Assembly (NCBI GenBank): GCA_010094045.1
Contig: ML986652.1
Coordinates: 156,545 to 171,765, forward strand
DNA: 15,221 nt
Reading direction: 5' to 3'
Source of the DNA: Lojkania enalia
Taxonomy: Eukaryota; Ascomycota; Dothideomycetes; Pleosporales
Made by a program: the position numbers and the translations under genes
Notes under the pieces: generated by a model
Databases searched by the model: none
What the model was told of the DNA's origin: nothing
What the model saw: only the letters and a program-made list of their open reading frames with translations
In this document: one piece after another, positions 1-9,188 of the stretch
How the letters are laid out: every line of letters begins with the position of its first letter
Numbering within the stretch: position 1 is the stretch's first letter

Positions 1-18
1 TAGTAGTAGTAGTAGTAG
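1..18. repeat. (TAG)6 microsatellite at window edge
   Basis: Six perfect tandem TAG triplets open the window. The repeat may continue to the left. It sits in about 109 bases of AT-rich flank in which no coding frame is recognised. Confidence 0.9.
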
Positions 19-109
19 TCTATAAATATAATTTATAGCTAGATACTCTTAATTATTAACCCTAACTTCTTATATACCCGTAATATTATAATATTTCTAC
101 TATTCTTTA

Positions 110-179
110 ACGTATTATATAAGCGAGCTGATTACCTAAGCAAGCTGATTATAATACTAAGACTATATTAAAATCGCGA
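110..179 (+). repeat. Left terminal inverted repeat of Fot1-like copy 1
   Basis: Seventy bases that align without gaps to the reverse complement of 1912-1981, with about ten differences, mostly C/T or G/A. The repeat contains two adjacent 17-bp direct repeats at 121-137 and 138-154, both built on AAGCRAGCTGATTA. They begin 11 bases from the element end. In this family such paired motifs are probable transposase binding sites; that role is inferred. Confidence 0.92.
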
Positions 180-234
180 CTACTTTTCGTAAAATATTAT
201 ACTTTCTTATATTCTATCGTATTATATAGTATAG

Positions 235-1860
235 TAGCCTATTCTTCTATATCTATAGTATTATTTTTACACGTCCGTGAGTTATATCTAGCCTTACTAT
301 ACTATCTATAGCACCTTTAAGTTAGCTAGCCTCTATTAACGCGTACCTTCTTCCTACCCTTCTTCCTATTAGTACAAGTACTAAACTCTTTTAGAGTAGT
401 TAATTAAGCGCCTTTTTTAATTATTAGGTTGCCTTCCTTCTATATACACTTTCTTTTATACAATTAACGTTGTATAGCAGCCTTATTAGCTGCTTAAAGC
501 TTAGCAACCTAAGTATATAATAGTATATTTTTATATATTATATATACAGCACCTTTTATAAACTATTTAAACGCTTCTATTATTAAAGTAGATAAGCTAT
601 CTAGATACTTTTAAACTCTTAGTCGAACGTACGTAGATTAAGACCTAAATTTAATAGGATTACTTAGTATTTTTAACTCTTAAGAGGTATCTTTAACTAT
701 AGAAGGTATTAGTATATATAGTCGAACTTTAAGCTTTAATAGTACTATATCTAGGTTAAATAGAACTAGGCTAGTACTTTAAAAGCTACTTAGGATAATA
801 CTCTTTATAATTGCTATATTAAAAGCTACTTTAAAATAGGATAAGAACTCGATTTTTGTAATATAGTTAATATAACTATATATTAGCTGTTCAACTTAGC
901 GCCTATATGTAGTCTTTAAAGGCGAGAAATAACCTATATCTAGTAGCTGTAGTAGGTATAATAAATATAGAGGTATATAGAGAGTAATAATATTCTTTTT
1001 CTTATAGAGCTGCCTAAATTTAAGCGAGTCGTAACTCTTATAGCTATTAAGAATTAGTAATTAATATATACTAATAGTATAATCTTTTATATATACGTTA
1101 AAGTACTTTAACTATTTAATACTAATATTATTTATCGTCCAGCTATTATTAGTAACCTATATAGCCCCGGTTAGTAGAATATTATCTTCTTTATACTATA
1201 TAGAGCGGTAGTAGATATCTGTAAAGATAATAAAAGGTAATATTATCTATCCTGTTGCGTTAATACTCTAGATAACTGTAGTCTACTTATAATTATCTAG
1301 CTAGAGCTGCTTTAGTTAATTCCGTTTCTTAGAGCTAGTAACTACTACTCCTATTAATATTATATCTATTATAAAGCCTAATTTGTTAAAGTTATATATA
1401 TTTTTATTAATAATACCGTACTTAGCCTTTATATTCTATATAAGGTAGAACCAGCCTTTTATAACCTTAGGATCCTTATATTTAGCTTTTAAATAGTTGT
1501 ACTTTTAATTGAATTTAATCTTAAGCTTAGGCATACGTTTAATAAAGTTCTCTACCTAGTTCTTTCCAATTTAGCTAGTAGAGCATGTAGCTAGTAGTAA
1601 ATTAGCTATATCTTAAATAGTAGTAAGCTGTAGCGGAAATTCTCTTATATCTAGATCTAGTATATACTAAATAATTACCTACTTCTTAGTCTTACTAAGC
1701 TTTATTAAATTAGGCCGGCAATTGTATTATAGAGCTGTTCCTCGCCTTTATATACTGAGTATATTTTAGGAGATATTATAGATTAATATAATATAACGTA
1801 TAGTTAGTATTATATTTTATTAAAGAGTTTAGAGTATAAATTATATTCTAGCTTCTTTCT
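235..1860 (-). pseudogene. Fot1-like DD35D transposase, RIP-inactivated (copy 1)
   Basis: DDE_1-type transposase that would cut and paste the element at TA sites. Reading minus-ward there are: a helix-turn-helix/CENP-B-like N-terminal half (about 1380-1760, including a CRPN-like start of the conserved block and the GKN..ENF.KR segment); NFNKLGF at about 1374-1394, where the first catalytic Asp is Asn (1385-1387); the second Asp, also Asn, at 1046-1048; and LLQLLDIGYF containing the intact third Asp at 938-940. Exactly 35 codons separate the second and third sites, the pogo/Fot1 spacing. The C-terminus has a basic stretch and a CCHC knuckle at 269-313. I see no frameshift from about 1730 to 300; all breaks are TAG/TAA codons at likely former Gln or Trp positions. 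The start codon is not identifiable, so both ends are approximate. Confidence 0.9.
269..313 (-). other. Decayed CCHC zinc knuckle at the transposase C-terminus (copy 1)
   Basis: Translation gives CYR*YSKARYNSRTC. Lining up the last Cys with the fourth ligand puts Tyr at the first two Cys positions and at the His position, i.e. Y-x2-Y-x4-Y-x4-C. TGY to TAY and CAY to TAY are the changes RIP makes on Cys and His codons. C-terminal knuckles with the ending N-x-R-T-C are familiar in fungal Fot1-like transposases. The binding role, probably nucleic acid, is inferred. Confidence 0.75.
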
Positions 1861-1911
1861 AAATTAATTCTACAGTTATTAGTTGTAGTATAATACTATA
1901 AAGTATAATTA

Positions 1912-1981
1912 TCGCGATTTTAGAAGAGTTTTAGTATTATAATCAGCTCGTTTAGGTAATCAGCTCGCTTGTATAGTACGT
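1912..1981 (-). repeat. Right terminal inverted repeat of Fot1-like copy 1
   Basis: Reverse-complement partner of 110-179, ending TACGT next to the TA duplication at 1982-1983. The inner end is marked by the shared palindrome-like TCGCGATTTT at 1912-1921, matching AAAATCGCGA at 170-179. The two 17-bp direct repeats are present here as well. Confidence 0.92.
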
Positions 1982-1983
1982 TA

Positions 1984-2103
1984 TTATAGTATTTTATTAC
2001 AATGATATTAATACTAATATAAATCTAGTATTTTATAATTAATACTCTATTAATTTCCTATTAAAGTTTCTAAGAAACCTATTAACTAATTATATATCCG
2101 CGG
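1984..2103. other. Unassigned AT-rich spacer between Fot1 copy 1 and hAT-like fragment
   Basis: No coding frame or repeat is recognised here apart from a 12-bp perfect palindrome, TATCCGCGGATA, at 2095-2106. That palindrome is the only GC-rich point in the stretch. The segment is the right flank of the copy 1 insertion. Confidence 0.4.
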
Positions 2104-2286
2104 ATAGGGGATAAAGAAGATAGATAGAGGGTAATAGAGCTTATTAATATATAGATAGTATAGTAGAAATTAGTACTATAAGTTTAGAACCCTTTAAATA
2201 TACTTAATAAACTAAAGTAGAATTTAGCTACTTATTATAGTAAGATCTAGAGATAATTTAAAGAAGCTATATAATTTCTAGATAGT
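2104..2286 (+). pseudogene. Fragment of hAT transposase N-terminal region, cut by the Gypsy 5' LTR
   Basis: Bases 2240-2285 match the reverse complement of 13347-13392 at 43 of 46 positions, all three differences being transitions. At 13347-13392 this sequence lies in the long minus-strand hAT frame. In the same frame the copy here reads SKI*R*FKEAI*FLDS, and the frame can be followed upstream to about 2104 with stops at likely former Gln or Trp codons. The fragment ends exactly at the LTR. Its match to hAT is solid only over 46 bp; the upstream extension rests on frame continuity alone, and no domain is recognised in it. Confidence 0.5.
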
Positions 2287-2774
2287 TATTATAAATATAA
2301 AATATTAAGAGGTACTACCTCTATAATTAGAGTTTAATCTAATATTAGCTACTATATAAGTCGACTTAGACGAGGACTAATAAGGTAATAATAGATAGAA
2401 GTATATTAAGAACCAATTATTAAATAGTAAGTAGTAGAACTATAAGAACTGGAGAGATAATTAGCTAGATAATAAAGTATAGTACAACCTATATATATAA
2501 TAATAGTAGAAGTATTAGGTATAGTAAAGCGAACCTAATAGACCTAATAGATCTAATAAACTAGGCTTAGCAGTCTTAGACCTAACTATATAAGATAGAA
2601 GATCTTTTTAGTAGATTAAATCCTATATAGTTATTCTTATAGATTTATCTTATTACTATATTAGACTTCTAAGAATATATTTATTATACTTAAAGAACCG
2701 GCGATTCTAATATTCTTTCTTTACTAAAGCTACTACCTCTAACCGACCTAATATAAATAAAGCCCCGGTATATA
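2287..2774 (+). repeat. 5' LTR of the Gypsy element
   Basis: Aligns base for base with 9189-9676 without a gap. By hand I count about 50 differences in 488 positions (roughly 90% identity), all but one being transitions; the exception is an A/C near 2664. It contains three tandem copies of a 9-bp unit (A-C/T-CTAATAG/A) at 2533-2559, a possible TATA box, TATATAAG, at 2353-2360, and AATAAA at 2756-2761. The last two mean little in such AT-rich sequence. The 3' edge could lie a few bases earlier (2770). Confidence 0.93.
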
Positions 2775-2889
2775 TATAACTATAATAGCGGTTATTATAT
2801 ATACTAGTAGTATATAGGTTAATAATATAATAACTATCTAATATTAAGAGAATAGAAACTATTTAAAGATATCTACTATATTATAAAGT
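2775..2889 (+). other. Gypsy leader region between 5' LTR and gag
   Basis: Untranslated leader expected to start with the tRNA primer binding site. The bases just after the LTR (2775-2791) no longer show an obvious TGG-starting primer site; RIP would turn TGG into TAA or TAG, so the tRNA cannot be named by eye. Confidence 0.5.
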
Positions 2890-3800
2890 AAAGTTATAAT
2901 AACCTAAAGGCTGTAAGCCCTAGAAGAAACTATAGTATAATAAGTATAGGAATAGGAAACCTATATTATATAAATATAATATAAGCTAGCTTTAGTTAAA
3001 ACTAACCTAGCTAAAGCTAAATAATAAGTATAAGCTAAGATAGCTTCACTAAAGAAGTTTAATAGTAAGAAAAAATATATTAACCCTTTTCTTATATTAG
3101 TAGAGCTGTACTTTAGATTTAATAGTATAACTTTCTTCCTAAACGAGAATAAGATCTTAGCTATAATAATAAATATAAAAGAAATACTACTAGTATAAGT
3201 TAAACTATTTATAGCTAACTAGCTGGAAAATAGAAGTAATATAAAGAAGACTAGAGAATCTATAGACAAACTCTTTAAGAGCTGAAAAGAATTTAAGAAT
3301 AAAATCTAAAATATCTTTAGAGAAGTAGATATAGAATAGAAAATATAAAGGAAACTACTAAGGCTAATCTAAACTAAGAGAGTAATAGATTATACTATAA
3401 AATTCTAGAGATTTAGCGCTAGACTAGGATAGGATAATAGTATATTAGTAGGAATCTTCTATAAAGGGCTTAAGGATAAGGTTAAAGACGACCTAGCTAG
3501 AGAAGAAAGGCTAATAGAACTATTAGAAATAATCGAATTAGCGGTTAGGATTAACAACTGTCAGCATGAGCGGGAGATAGAAAAACAATCTTAGCTGTAA
3601 ACATTCGTGCCAACTAAGAAGGAAAGTAAGATAGCGTTATAGGATAGTAATCTAAATAGTCCTCGGAAAAGTCGAAAAGGATAAGGGAAAGAACTACTAA
3701 CGATTAAGGATAAGTAATCTTAAAGAAAGGCTTAAGAAGAGAGCGTATCTTCTATATAGATAAAAAGGATACTATATAAAAGAATATTTAAATAAGAAGA
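2890..3800 (+). pseudogene. gag: Gypsy gag (capsid plus CCHC knuckle), RIP-inactivated
   Basis: Gag would form the retrotransposon particle. An N-terminal Glu/Gln-rich, probably coiled-coil stretch (2917-3030) leads into the capsid region. Recognisable pieces are FLILVELYFRFNSITF (about 3085-3135), KEFKNKI..IFREVD (about 3283-3325), the SARLG block (about 3415) and IFYKGLKDKVKDDLARE (about 3454-3505), followed by ELAVRINN at about 3535. These are the conserved blocks of the fungal retrotransposon gag family. The frame shifts by one between 3600 and 3740. The nucleocapsid knuckle at 3746-3787 reads YLLYR*KGYYIKEY, which is C-x2-C-x4-H-x4-C with all four ligands changed to Tyr. The start is uncertain because ATG is readily lost by RIP. 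Confidence 0.88.
3551..3615. other. Short island that retains CA and TG dinucleotides
   Basis: Within about 65 bases there are six CA and four TG dinucleotides (for example TCAGCATGAG at 3558-3567), while flanking hundreds of bases have close to none. It lies at the C-terminal end of the capsid region of gag. The sequence still fits the gag frame, so it is not an obvious foreign insertion. Confidence 0.7.
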
Positions 3801-4950
3801 AGAAAGCTTAAATAATAACTACGCAACCTATTAATAGATACTAATAACTAATATAGTATTAGATATATTATATAGATAATAGATGCGGAACGTACTATTC
3901 GGTAAAAGAAGGAAGTAATTATTAGCTACAGCTAAAAAGAGTAGTAGTAGTTATAAGATATATAAAATATCTACTAGGCGTGCCGAGACTTAATAGTATA
4001 TTAATCCTAAAAAGAATAAAGTAAAAGAAGTATTAGATCTATAATAAAGCTTATTAGGCGAGACTATACCCCTAAAAATATTAGAACGTACTATTTAAAG
4101 AAGTAACGTTCTAAGATAGCTAGAGTATATTAGAAGTTATAGTAAGATTAGTAGGAAAAATTACGGATAGAGAAATATTCGAGTATATATAAGAGATATA
4201 CTAGAGCTACCCTATAGAATAGGTAAAAGGTAAGAAAGGGAAATATATACTACCTTACAAGAACAGCTGTAAAAAAGATTGGGCTAGCTATTACTAGGAC
4301 AATTACTTAATATATAAGGGTATTAAGACGAAGCTAGGAGTGTGGCTAAGAATAGATATATAATTATTACTAAGAATCTTACTATCTTAAAATAAGATAG
4401 AAGATTATATAGAAAACGGGTATTATTAGATTTATAGGAGTCTAATTTACCTTAGAATACAGTATCTATACCAGCTTAGTAAAATTGTTGTAGAAGCTAA
4501 GGAGCTAAGAAAGTTAGTCTTAGAGGTAAGAGAGATATAGGAAGATATTAGAAGATAACTTAATATTATAGCTTATAAGATAATAGGAGTAAATATATCT
4601 AAGAAAGAGGAATATTTTAAAGATAATATATATTTAGAAGAATATAGAGCTTTAAACTAGAAATAATATATAGTTAAATACTAGTACTACTAAAATATAT
4701 TTAGAGTACTTAAATAGTAAGAATTAGATAAAGATTACTAACTAATCGAATAGTAATAGTATTTCTTAAGATAGAAGTATAAGATATATAGTAAATAGAT
4801 AAAAGCTGCTTACGCCCAGGAACTATAGATAAGATATAATATAGATAGATATCTACTATATAGAGAAGAGAAGGAGAAAGTAGAGTTCTTCCTATCTTAA
4901 TTAAAAAACTAAGTAGCTCCTAGAGTAATAGCTATATTAAGGAACCGGGT
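3801..4950 (+). pseudogene. Unrecognised spacer domain of Gypsy polyprotein between CCHC knuckle and protease
   Basis: About 370-400 codons continue in the same frame as the knuckle, which argues for coding descent rather than inserted junk. Clearly readable pieces include VTF*DS*SILEVIVRLVGK (about 4103-4160), LPYKNSCKKDWASYY (about 4250-4294) and KLGVWLRIDI (about 4331-4360). A long Lys/Glu/Gln-rich, probably helical or coiled-coil stretch follows from about 4480 to 4900, including KELRKLVLEVREI and EEKEKVEFFLS. Many stops are likely former Gln codons, so the original was Gln-rich. I do not recognise a family. It could be a lineage-specific gag extension or a captured sequence. Confidence 0.55.
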
Positions 4951-4959
4951 AGGAAAATT

Positions 4960-5325
4960 ATTAAAAGGGTTACTAATATAATACCTTTATATATAGTACT
5001 CTAAGTAGAGTTTAATAGGAGGAAGCTTAGAATACTACTTAATAGTAGAGCTTTAGACACGTTTATATTAGCGTAATAGGTTTATAAGAATAATATAGAG
5101 TAGAGGGAAAAAGTAGTACCTTATATTATATATCTAGCGGATAACAAGCTAATAGATTATAGTAGAGGAGTTGTACTAATAGAAACTAAAAAGTAAGCGT
5201 TTAACGTTATAGGATATACTAATATAAGGAATATTAATATTATAAACCTAGGAAAATTTAATATATTACTAGATATAGACTAGCTAGCTAAATATAATCC
5301 TAGAGTAGATTAGTAGTAAGGGATA
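4960..5325 (+). pseudogene. Gypsy aspartic protease, RIP-inactivated
   Basis: Retropepsin-type protease that would cut the Gag-Pol polyprotein. The active site is LLNSRALDTFI at about 5035-5067: the D-S-G-A core has Asp changed to Asn (5041-5043) and Gly changed to Arg (5047-5049). The C-terminal block reads ILLDID*LAKYNPRVD at about 5263-5310, corresponding to the conserved ILG-D-WL region of fungal Gypsy proteases. The frame is open apart from likely Gln/Trp-derived stops. It differs by one from both the spacer before it and the RT after it, so indels lie near 4930-5000 and 5320-5530. Confidence 0.87.
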
Positions 5326-5529
5326 GTTTATAGGCTATAGAGCTGATTTAAGACAGAACAGGTAGTAGAATAGTATAGGATAAAGCGTCTCTTAGGTCTA
5401 TAGTTAATATAAAGAGTATTAGTAGCTATAATAGCTAGATATTATTGTAGTTTAAAAAGTATATAAAGAACTATAGAATAAAAGTATACTTTAAAAAATC
5501 TAAGAGGATTATAGCGAATTTATACGGCT

Positions 5530-6350
5530 ATATAAAGAAGTAGAGAATAGAAGACTACCTAAATATAAGAAATATAATTATAAGATTATTGTTAAAGATA
5601 AAAAGAAACTAAAACCTAGTCTAATATATAATTTAAACTAAGAATAAAAAGGAGAACTTAAAAAGTATATTTAAAAGAATTTAGTAAGAGGGTATATATA
5701 ACTAAGTTAGAGTAAAATAGTATTACTAATACTATTTATACCTAAAAAGAATAGTAAACTAAAATTATATATAAATTATAGATAACTAAATAATATAATT
5801 AAGAAAAATAGATATCTATTATTTAAGATAATAGAACTTATAAGTTAATTATAAGAAGTTAAGTAGTTTATAAAGTTTGATATAAGAGAAGAATACTACT
5901 AAATTCGGATAAAAGAGGGCTATAAATAGAAAACAGTATTTAAGATAAGAGAAGGTCTCTTTAAATATCTAGTAATACTATTTAGACTTATAAATATACC
6001 GGCAACTTTCTAAGCGGTTATAAATAATATATTAAAGAAATACTTAAATATATTTATAACGGTATATCTAGATAATATTCTAGTCTATATAAATAGATTG
6101 CTAAGAGAATATAAGAAATATATTAGAAAAGTATTAGTAAAACTATAAGAGTATAAGTTATTTATAACTCTAGAGAAATATAAGTTGTATAAAATAGAAA
6201 TAGAGTTCTTAGGATTTTAGATATCTAGAAACCGTATTAAAATAGAATAAGAAAAGGTTAAAGTAATACTAGAATAGCTAGTACCTACCTTAATTAAATA
6301 AGTTTAATTCTTTTTAGGCTTCGCGAATTTCTATAGAAAATTTATAAATA
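5530..6350 (+). pseudogene. Gypsy reverse transcriptase, RIP-inactivated
   Basis: RNA-dependent DNA polymerase domain of pol. In order one can read: LPKYKKYDYKI at about 5552-5585; FIPKKNSKLKL with the following NYR block at about 5737-5790; the KFDIREEYY block at about 5873-5900; LFRLINIPATF* (the P-F-G-L-x-N-A-P-A-T-F-Q motif) at about 5978-6015; and the catalytic box as VYLDNILVY at 6062-6088. Of the two Asp residues in YLDD the first is kept (6071-6073) and the second is Asn (6074-6076). A later FLGF..I block (about 6208-6230) and FLGFANFYRKF (about 6311-6343) complete the thumb/connection region. One frame serves the whole domain. Confidence 0.93.
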
Positions 6351-6359
6351 CTCTAGAAT

Positions 6360-6920
6360 AGTAGCACCTTTAATAGAGATTACTAAAAAAGAAAAAGAGT
6401 TTAAATAGTAAGAAGTATAGTAAAAAGCCTTTAAAGAACTAAAAGCCTACTTTACCTTAGTATTAATACTAAAGATGCTAGACCTAGAAAAGTAATTCTA
6501 AGTAGAAACTAATACTTTAGATAAAGTAATAGACGCTTACTTAAGTTAGTAAGACGAAGACGGAAAATAGAGGCTATAAGCCTACTTTTCAAGAAAAATG
6601 AAACTAGAAGAACTTAACTATAATATATATAGTAAGGACCTATTAGTAATAGTTAAAGTATTAAGAGAATAGCGAGTATACTTAGTAAGAACTAAATACC
6701 TATTTAAAGTCTAAATAGACTATAAAAATCTTATATACTTTATAATAATATAGAAACTTATAGAAAGATAAATATAATAGATAGAATAACTAGTAGACTA
6801 CAACTTTAAGATAATATACTAGAAAGGGTTAGAAAATATAGCTGTAGACGTACTAAGTTGTAGAGCTAACTATATAACTAAGAAAAGGTACGAAAGAGAC
6901 GCGATCCTAAGATAGAAATC
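6360..6920 (+). pseudogene. Gypsy RNase H domain, RIP-inactivated
   Basis: RNase H would remove the RNA strand during reverse transcription. The frame moves by one relative to RT at about 6350-6365, after which APLIEITKKEKEFK is readable (about 6363-6405). The first catalytic Asp, in V-E-T-D, is Asn (VETN, about 6502-6513). The block AYFSRKMKLEELNYNIYSKD (about 6577-6636) corresponds to the FSRKL..AE.NY..-[HD]-KE region. The V-x-T-D-H block reads VQ-like I-D-Y (about 6709-6725), with His changed to Tyr. These motifs fit Ty3/Gypsy RNase H at its usual place between RT and integrase. Confidence 0.88.
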
Positions 6921-7079
6921 GGATAGATCTCTTATATATAACCACCTATAAGTTGCTTAAGTTATAAAACTAACTATACTAGAGTAAACTTAGTAGTAAA
7001 AGCTAAGAGATATATAAATAGTAGAGCGATATCGAATAAGTAGTAAAGAAGTAAAAGCAATTAAAAATACAACTTAAAA

Positions 7080-8110
7080 ACAATTAGATATATATCTATA
7101 TATATAAAAACGGATAATAAAAGAATTATATAAATTGCTAGAATAGGGATACTTAGAAGTAGTAGAGATAGAGTAGAGGTTAAGGAAGAGCTTTACCCTT
7201 ACTAATATAAGAAGAGAAGTATAAGATATATTCTATTAGTGTTTAGAATGCGGAAAGAATAAGATTATAAAATATAAGTTTTATAGATTCTTATAGCTAT
7301 TAAAAACACCTAAAAAAACTATAGAAGTAGATTATAATTAAGTTTATAACTAAATTACTAGAGTTAATAAAACTAGAATTAAAAAGAAGATATAATATAA
7401 TTATAAATATAATAGATTAACTAATAAAGTATATATACTTTAAACTAGTTTTAGAAATAATAATAGTATTTAAACTAGTATATAAGTTATTATATATAGT
7501 ATTTATAGAGTATAGAGTTTTAAAGTATATTATATTAGATAGAAATAAGTTGTTTATATCTAAATACTAGTAGAGATAGATAGAAAAGATAGGAATCTAA
7601 TAATAGATATTAACTAGTTTCTACCTATAAATAGACGATTAGATAAAATAAATTAACTAGAATCTAAAAACGTATTTAAGAATATATATTAATAAATAAT
7701 AAGATAATTAGACTAAATTATTATCTATAATATAGATAGCCTATAATAAAATAACCTAAAATACTATAAGAACTATACTTTTTAAAACTAACTATAAATA
7801 GAAAGCTGTTATATATTAAGAATAGAATAAGAAAGAATCTCTAGTTCTACTAGTAGACTAGAAAGTTAAAGAAATAAAAGAAATTTATAATTAGCTTAAA
7901 GAAAAGATTTAGTTAAAAAACCTTAAAATAGTAAAATAGGTTAATAAGTTAAGAATTAAAAGACTAACCTTTAAAAAGGGGGGTAAAATTTTCCTAATAA
8001 TAAAAAACTTAAAGACTAAGAGACCTATAAAAAAGTTAGATTATAAAAGGATAGAACTATTTCTAATTAAAAAATAGGTCGGATCTATAAATTTTAAATT
8101 AAGGTACTAA
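7080..8110 (+). pseudogene. Gypsy integrase, RIP-inactivated and frameshifted
   Basis: Integrase would insert the cDNA copy. The N-terminal HHCC finger has its two His positions changed to Tyr, while the Cys pair survives as CLEC at 7240-7251. The core shifts frame near 7500-7530. The second catalytic Asp is intact in LDRNKLFISKY (Asp at 7538-7540; former SDRD-x-LF). The third catalytic residue lies in IDD*IK*IN, the D-G-Q-T-E-R block, where Glu is Lys (7646-7648). I cannot place the first Asp with certainty; it should lie near 7330. The C-terminal part includes NLKTKRPIKKLDYKRI at about 8006-8053, the usual lead-in to the GPF/Y-type region. Confidence 0.88.
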
Positions 8111-8114
8111 GTAA

Positions 8115-8400
8115 TATAAAAATATACCCGGTATTTTATAAGTTAAAATTAGAACTAGTACTAGATAATATACTACTATAAGAAACTATTAATATAGAAC
8201 TAGATTAGAAATATAAAGTAGAATATATACTAGTAAAAAAGCGGTTTAGACGTTAGTAGAAGTATCTAGTAAAATAGGAAGGATACTTATAGGAGGAAAG
8301 TTTATAGGAACTAGTATAGAACCTAACCAACTATACTATAAAGCTAAAAGAGTTTTACTAGAAAGCTAGAATAATAGATTATTAAGTAAACCTTAGTTAG
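8115..8400 (+). pseudogene. Gypsy pol C-terminus: YPVF block and chromodomain
   Basis: After IYPVFYKLKLE at about 8122-8154 (former H-P-V-F-H), a clear chromodomain follows at 8221-8370: EYILVKKRFRR, then KYLVK*EGYL*EES (former KYLVKWEGY with Trp lost) and NLTNYTIKLKEFY. The aromatic-cage region and the W-E-G-Y signature mark the chromovirus branch of Ty3/Gypsy. In those elements the chromodomain is thought to steer integration toward methylated-histone chromatin, which is established for the family and not shown here. The reading frame ends near 8385-8400. Confidence 0.92.
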
Positions 8401-8434
8401 AAAGTAATAGTAGTAGTAATATAGAAGAAACCTC

Positions 8435-8815
8435 TTATATAGAACTCGGAGTAGTAGTAGAAAACGCCTTAGATCCAGCGGACCTCCTCTCTTCTTCCTC
8501 CAACTTCTCTTACTCTTCTATTAACTTTACCTCTTATTTCCTAAAATCTAAACTATACTCTTCTAGAGAACGGATATACTTCTTAGCACGCTCTAGGCGA
8601 GAAAAAGCTATATAATAGTAACACGCAGATTCCTTAAAATAATAGATCTCCTCTTTCTTAGTAGTTATAAAATTTTAATAGGTAGAAGTAGACTTCTTAT
8701 AAGCCTTTAATATATTTACTAGGAAATAGTAAAGGGTACCCTTAGTTAGAGGAAGATTATAAGATACACTCTAAAAAAGATACTCTCTATATATAAAAAA
8801 AAGAATAGTATTACT
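8435..8815 (-). pseudogene. Possible antisense ORF between chromodomain and 3' LTR
   Basis: On the minus strand a single frame carries few stops over about 125 codons and looks coding. Readable pieces are SVSYNLPLTKGTLYYFL (about 8712-8765), a 46-codon open stretch with KKEEIYYFKESACYYYIAF and SRLERAKKYIRSLEEYSLDF (about 8538-8675), and a Glu-rich tail (EKLEEEERR, about 8480-8510). The plus strand here shows no pol-like sequence. From memory, fungal Gypsy elements sometimes carry a reverse-strand ORF of this helical, charged type just after pol; I cannot verify that here. Function is unknown. The start and the true stop are uncertain since TAA/TAG may be former Gln codons. Confidence 0.5.
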
Positions 8816-9173
8816 ATAATAGTTATAGTGTGTAAACTAATAGTTTAAATAATAGTAAGAAGGATCTATTATAATACCTAGTAAAAGAATTAAGTAACTA
8901 GTATAATAGTTATAGGTAGAAGTATTTTCGCGTTAAACCTTTAGAATAGTAGAAGAGAAAAAGAAAGAAGAATAGAGCTATACTTATAAGCTGAGTAGGG
9001 CCTACTAGAATATATAACGTATTAACCCTAGAATAGAAAAATATAGATATAGTACTATAGTATATTTACGTAGAATATATTAGAAACTAGAATAAGTTAC
9101 TAAGAATAGTAGAATACTATATCTAGACGGAATAGGTAAAATAATAGATTAAAAAACTTTAGGATAAACTTAT
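8816..9173. other. Non-coding 3' part of the Gypsy element
   Basis: No frame with coding character is seen on either strand between the antisense ORF and the polypurine tract. It probably represents the 3' untranslated region and the promoter side of the antisense ORF, if that ORF is real. Confidence 0.4.
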
Positions 9174-9188
9174 AGAAGAGAGAGTAGA
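9174..9188 (+). other. Polypurine tract next to the 3' LTR
   Basis: AGAAGAGAGAGTAGA, purine except for one T, lies immediately before the 3' LTR. This is where plus-strand DNA synthesis is primed in LTR retrotransposons, and its position supports the LTR start at 9189. Confidence 0.82.

Larger units (their letters stand above)
110..1981 (-). mobile_element. Fot1/Pot2-like (pogo superfamily) DNA transposon, copy 1, complete
   Basis: A 1872-bp element with terminal inverted repeats that begin ACGTA and are flanked by TA at 108-109 and 1982-1983, the TA duplication expected of Tc1/mariner/pogo transposons. Its length is close to that of the Pot2 and Fot1 families (about 1.9 kb). One degenerate transposase frame runs on the minus strand between the ends. 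Both ends are present and can be aligned without gaps, so the element inserted whole and decayed by substitution afterwards. It belongs to the same superfamily as the copy at 13395, but the end sequences differ, so they are two related families. No target is recognisable in the immediate flanks. Confidence 0.93.

Noticed and set aside
2095..2106. Perfect palindrome TATCCGCGGATA as an operator or element end.
   Set aside because: A single 12-bp palindrome with no partner or family signal in the window.
2353..2360. TATA box in the LTR as a mapped promoter.
   Set aside because: TATA-like strings are ubiquitous after CA-to-TA mutation, so the position is not informative.
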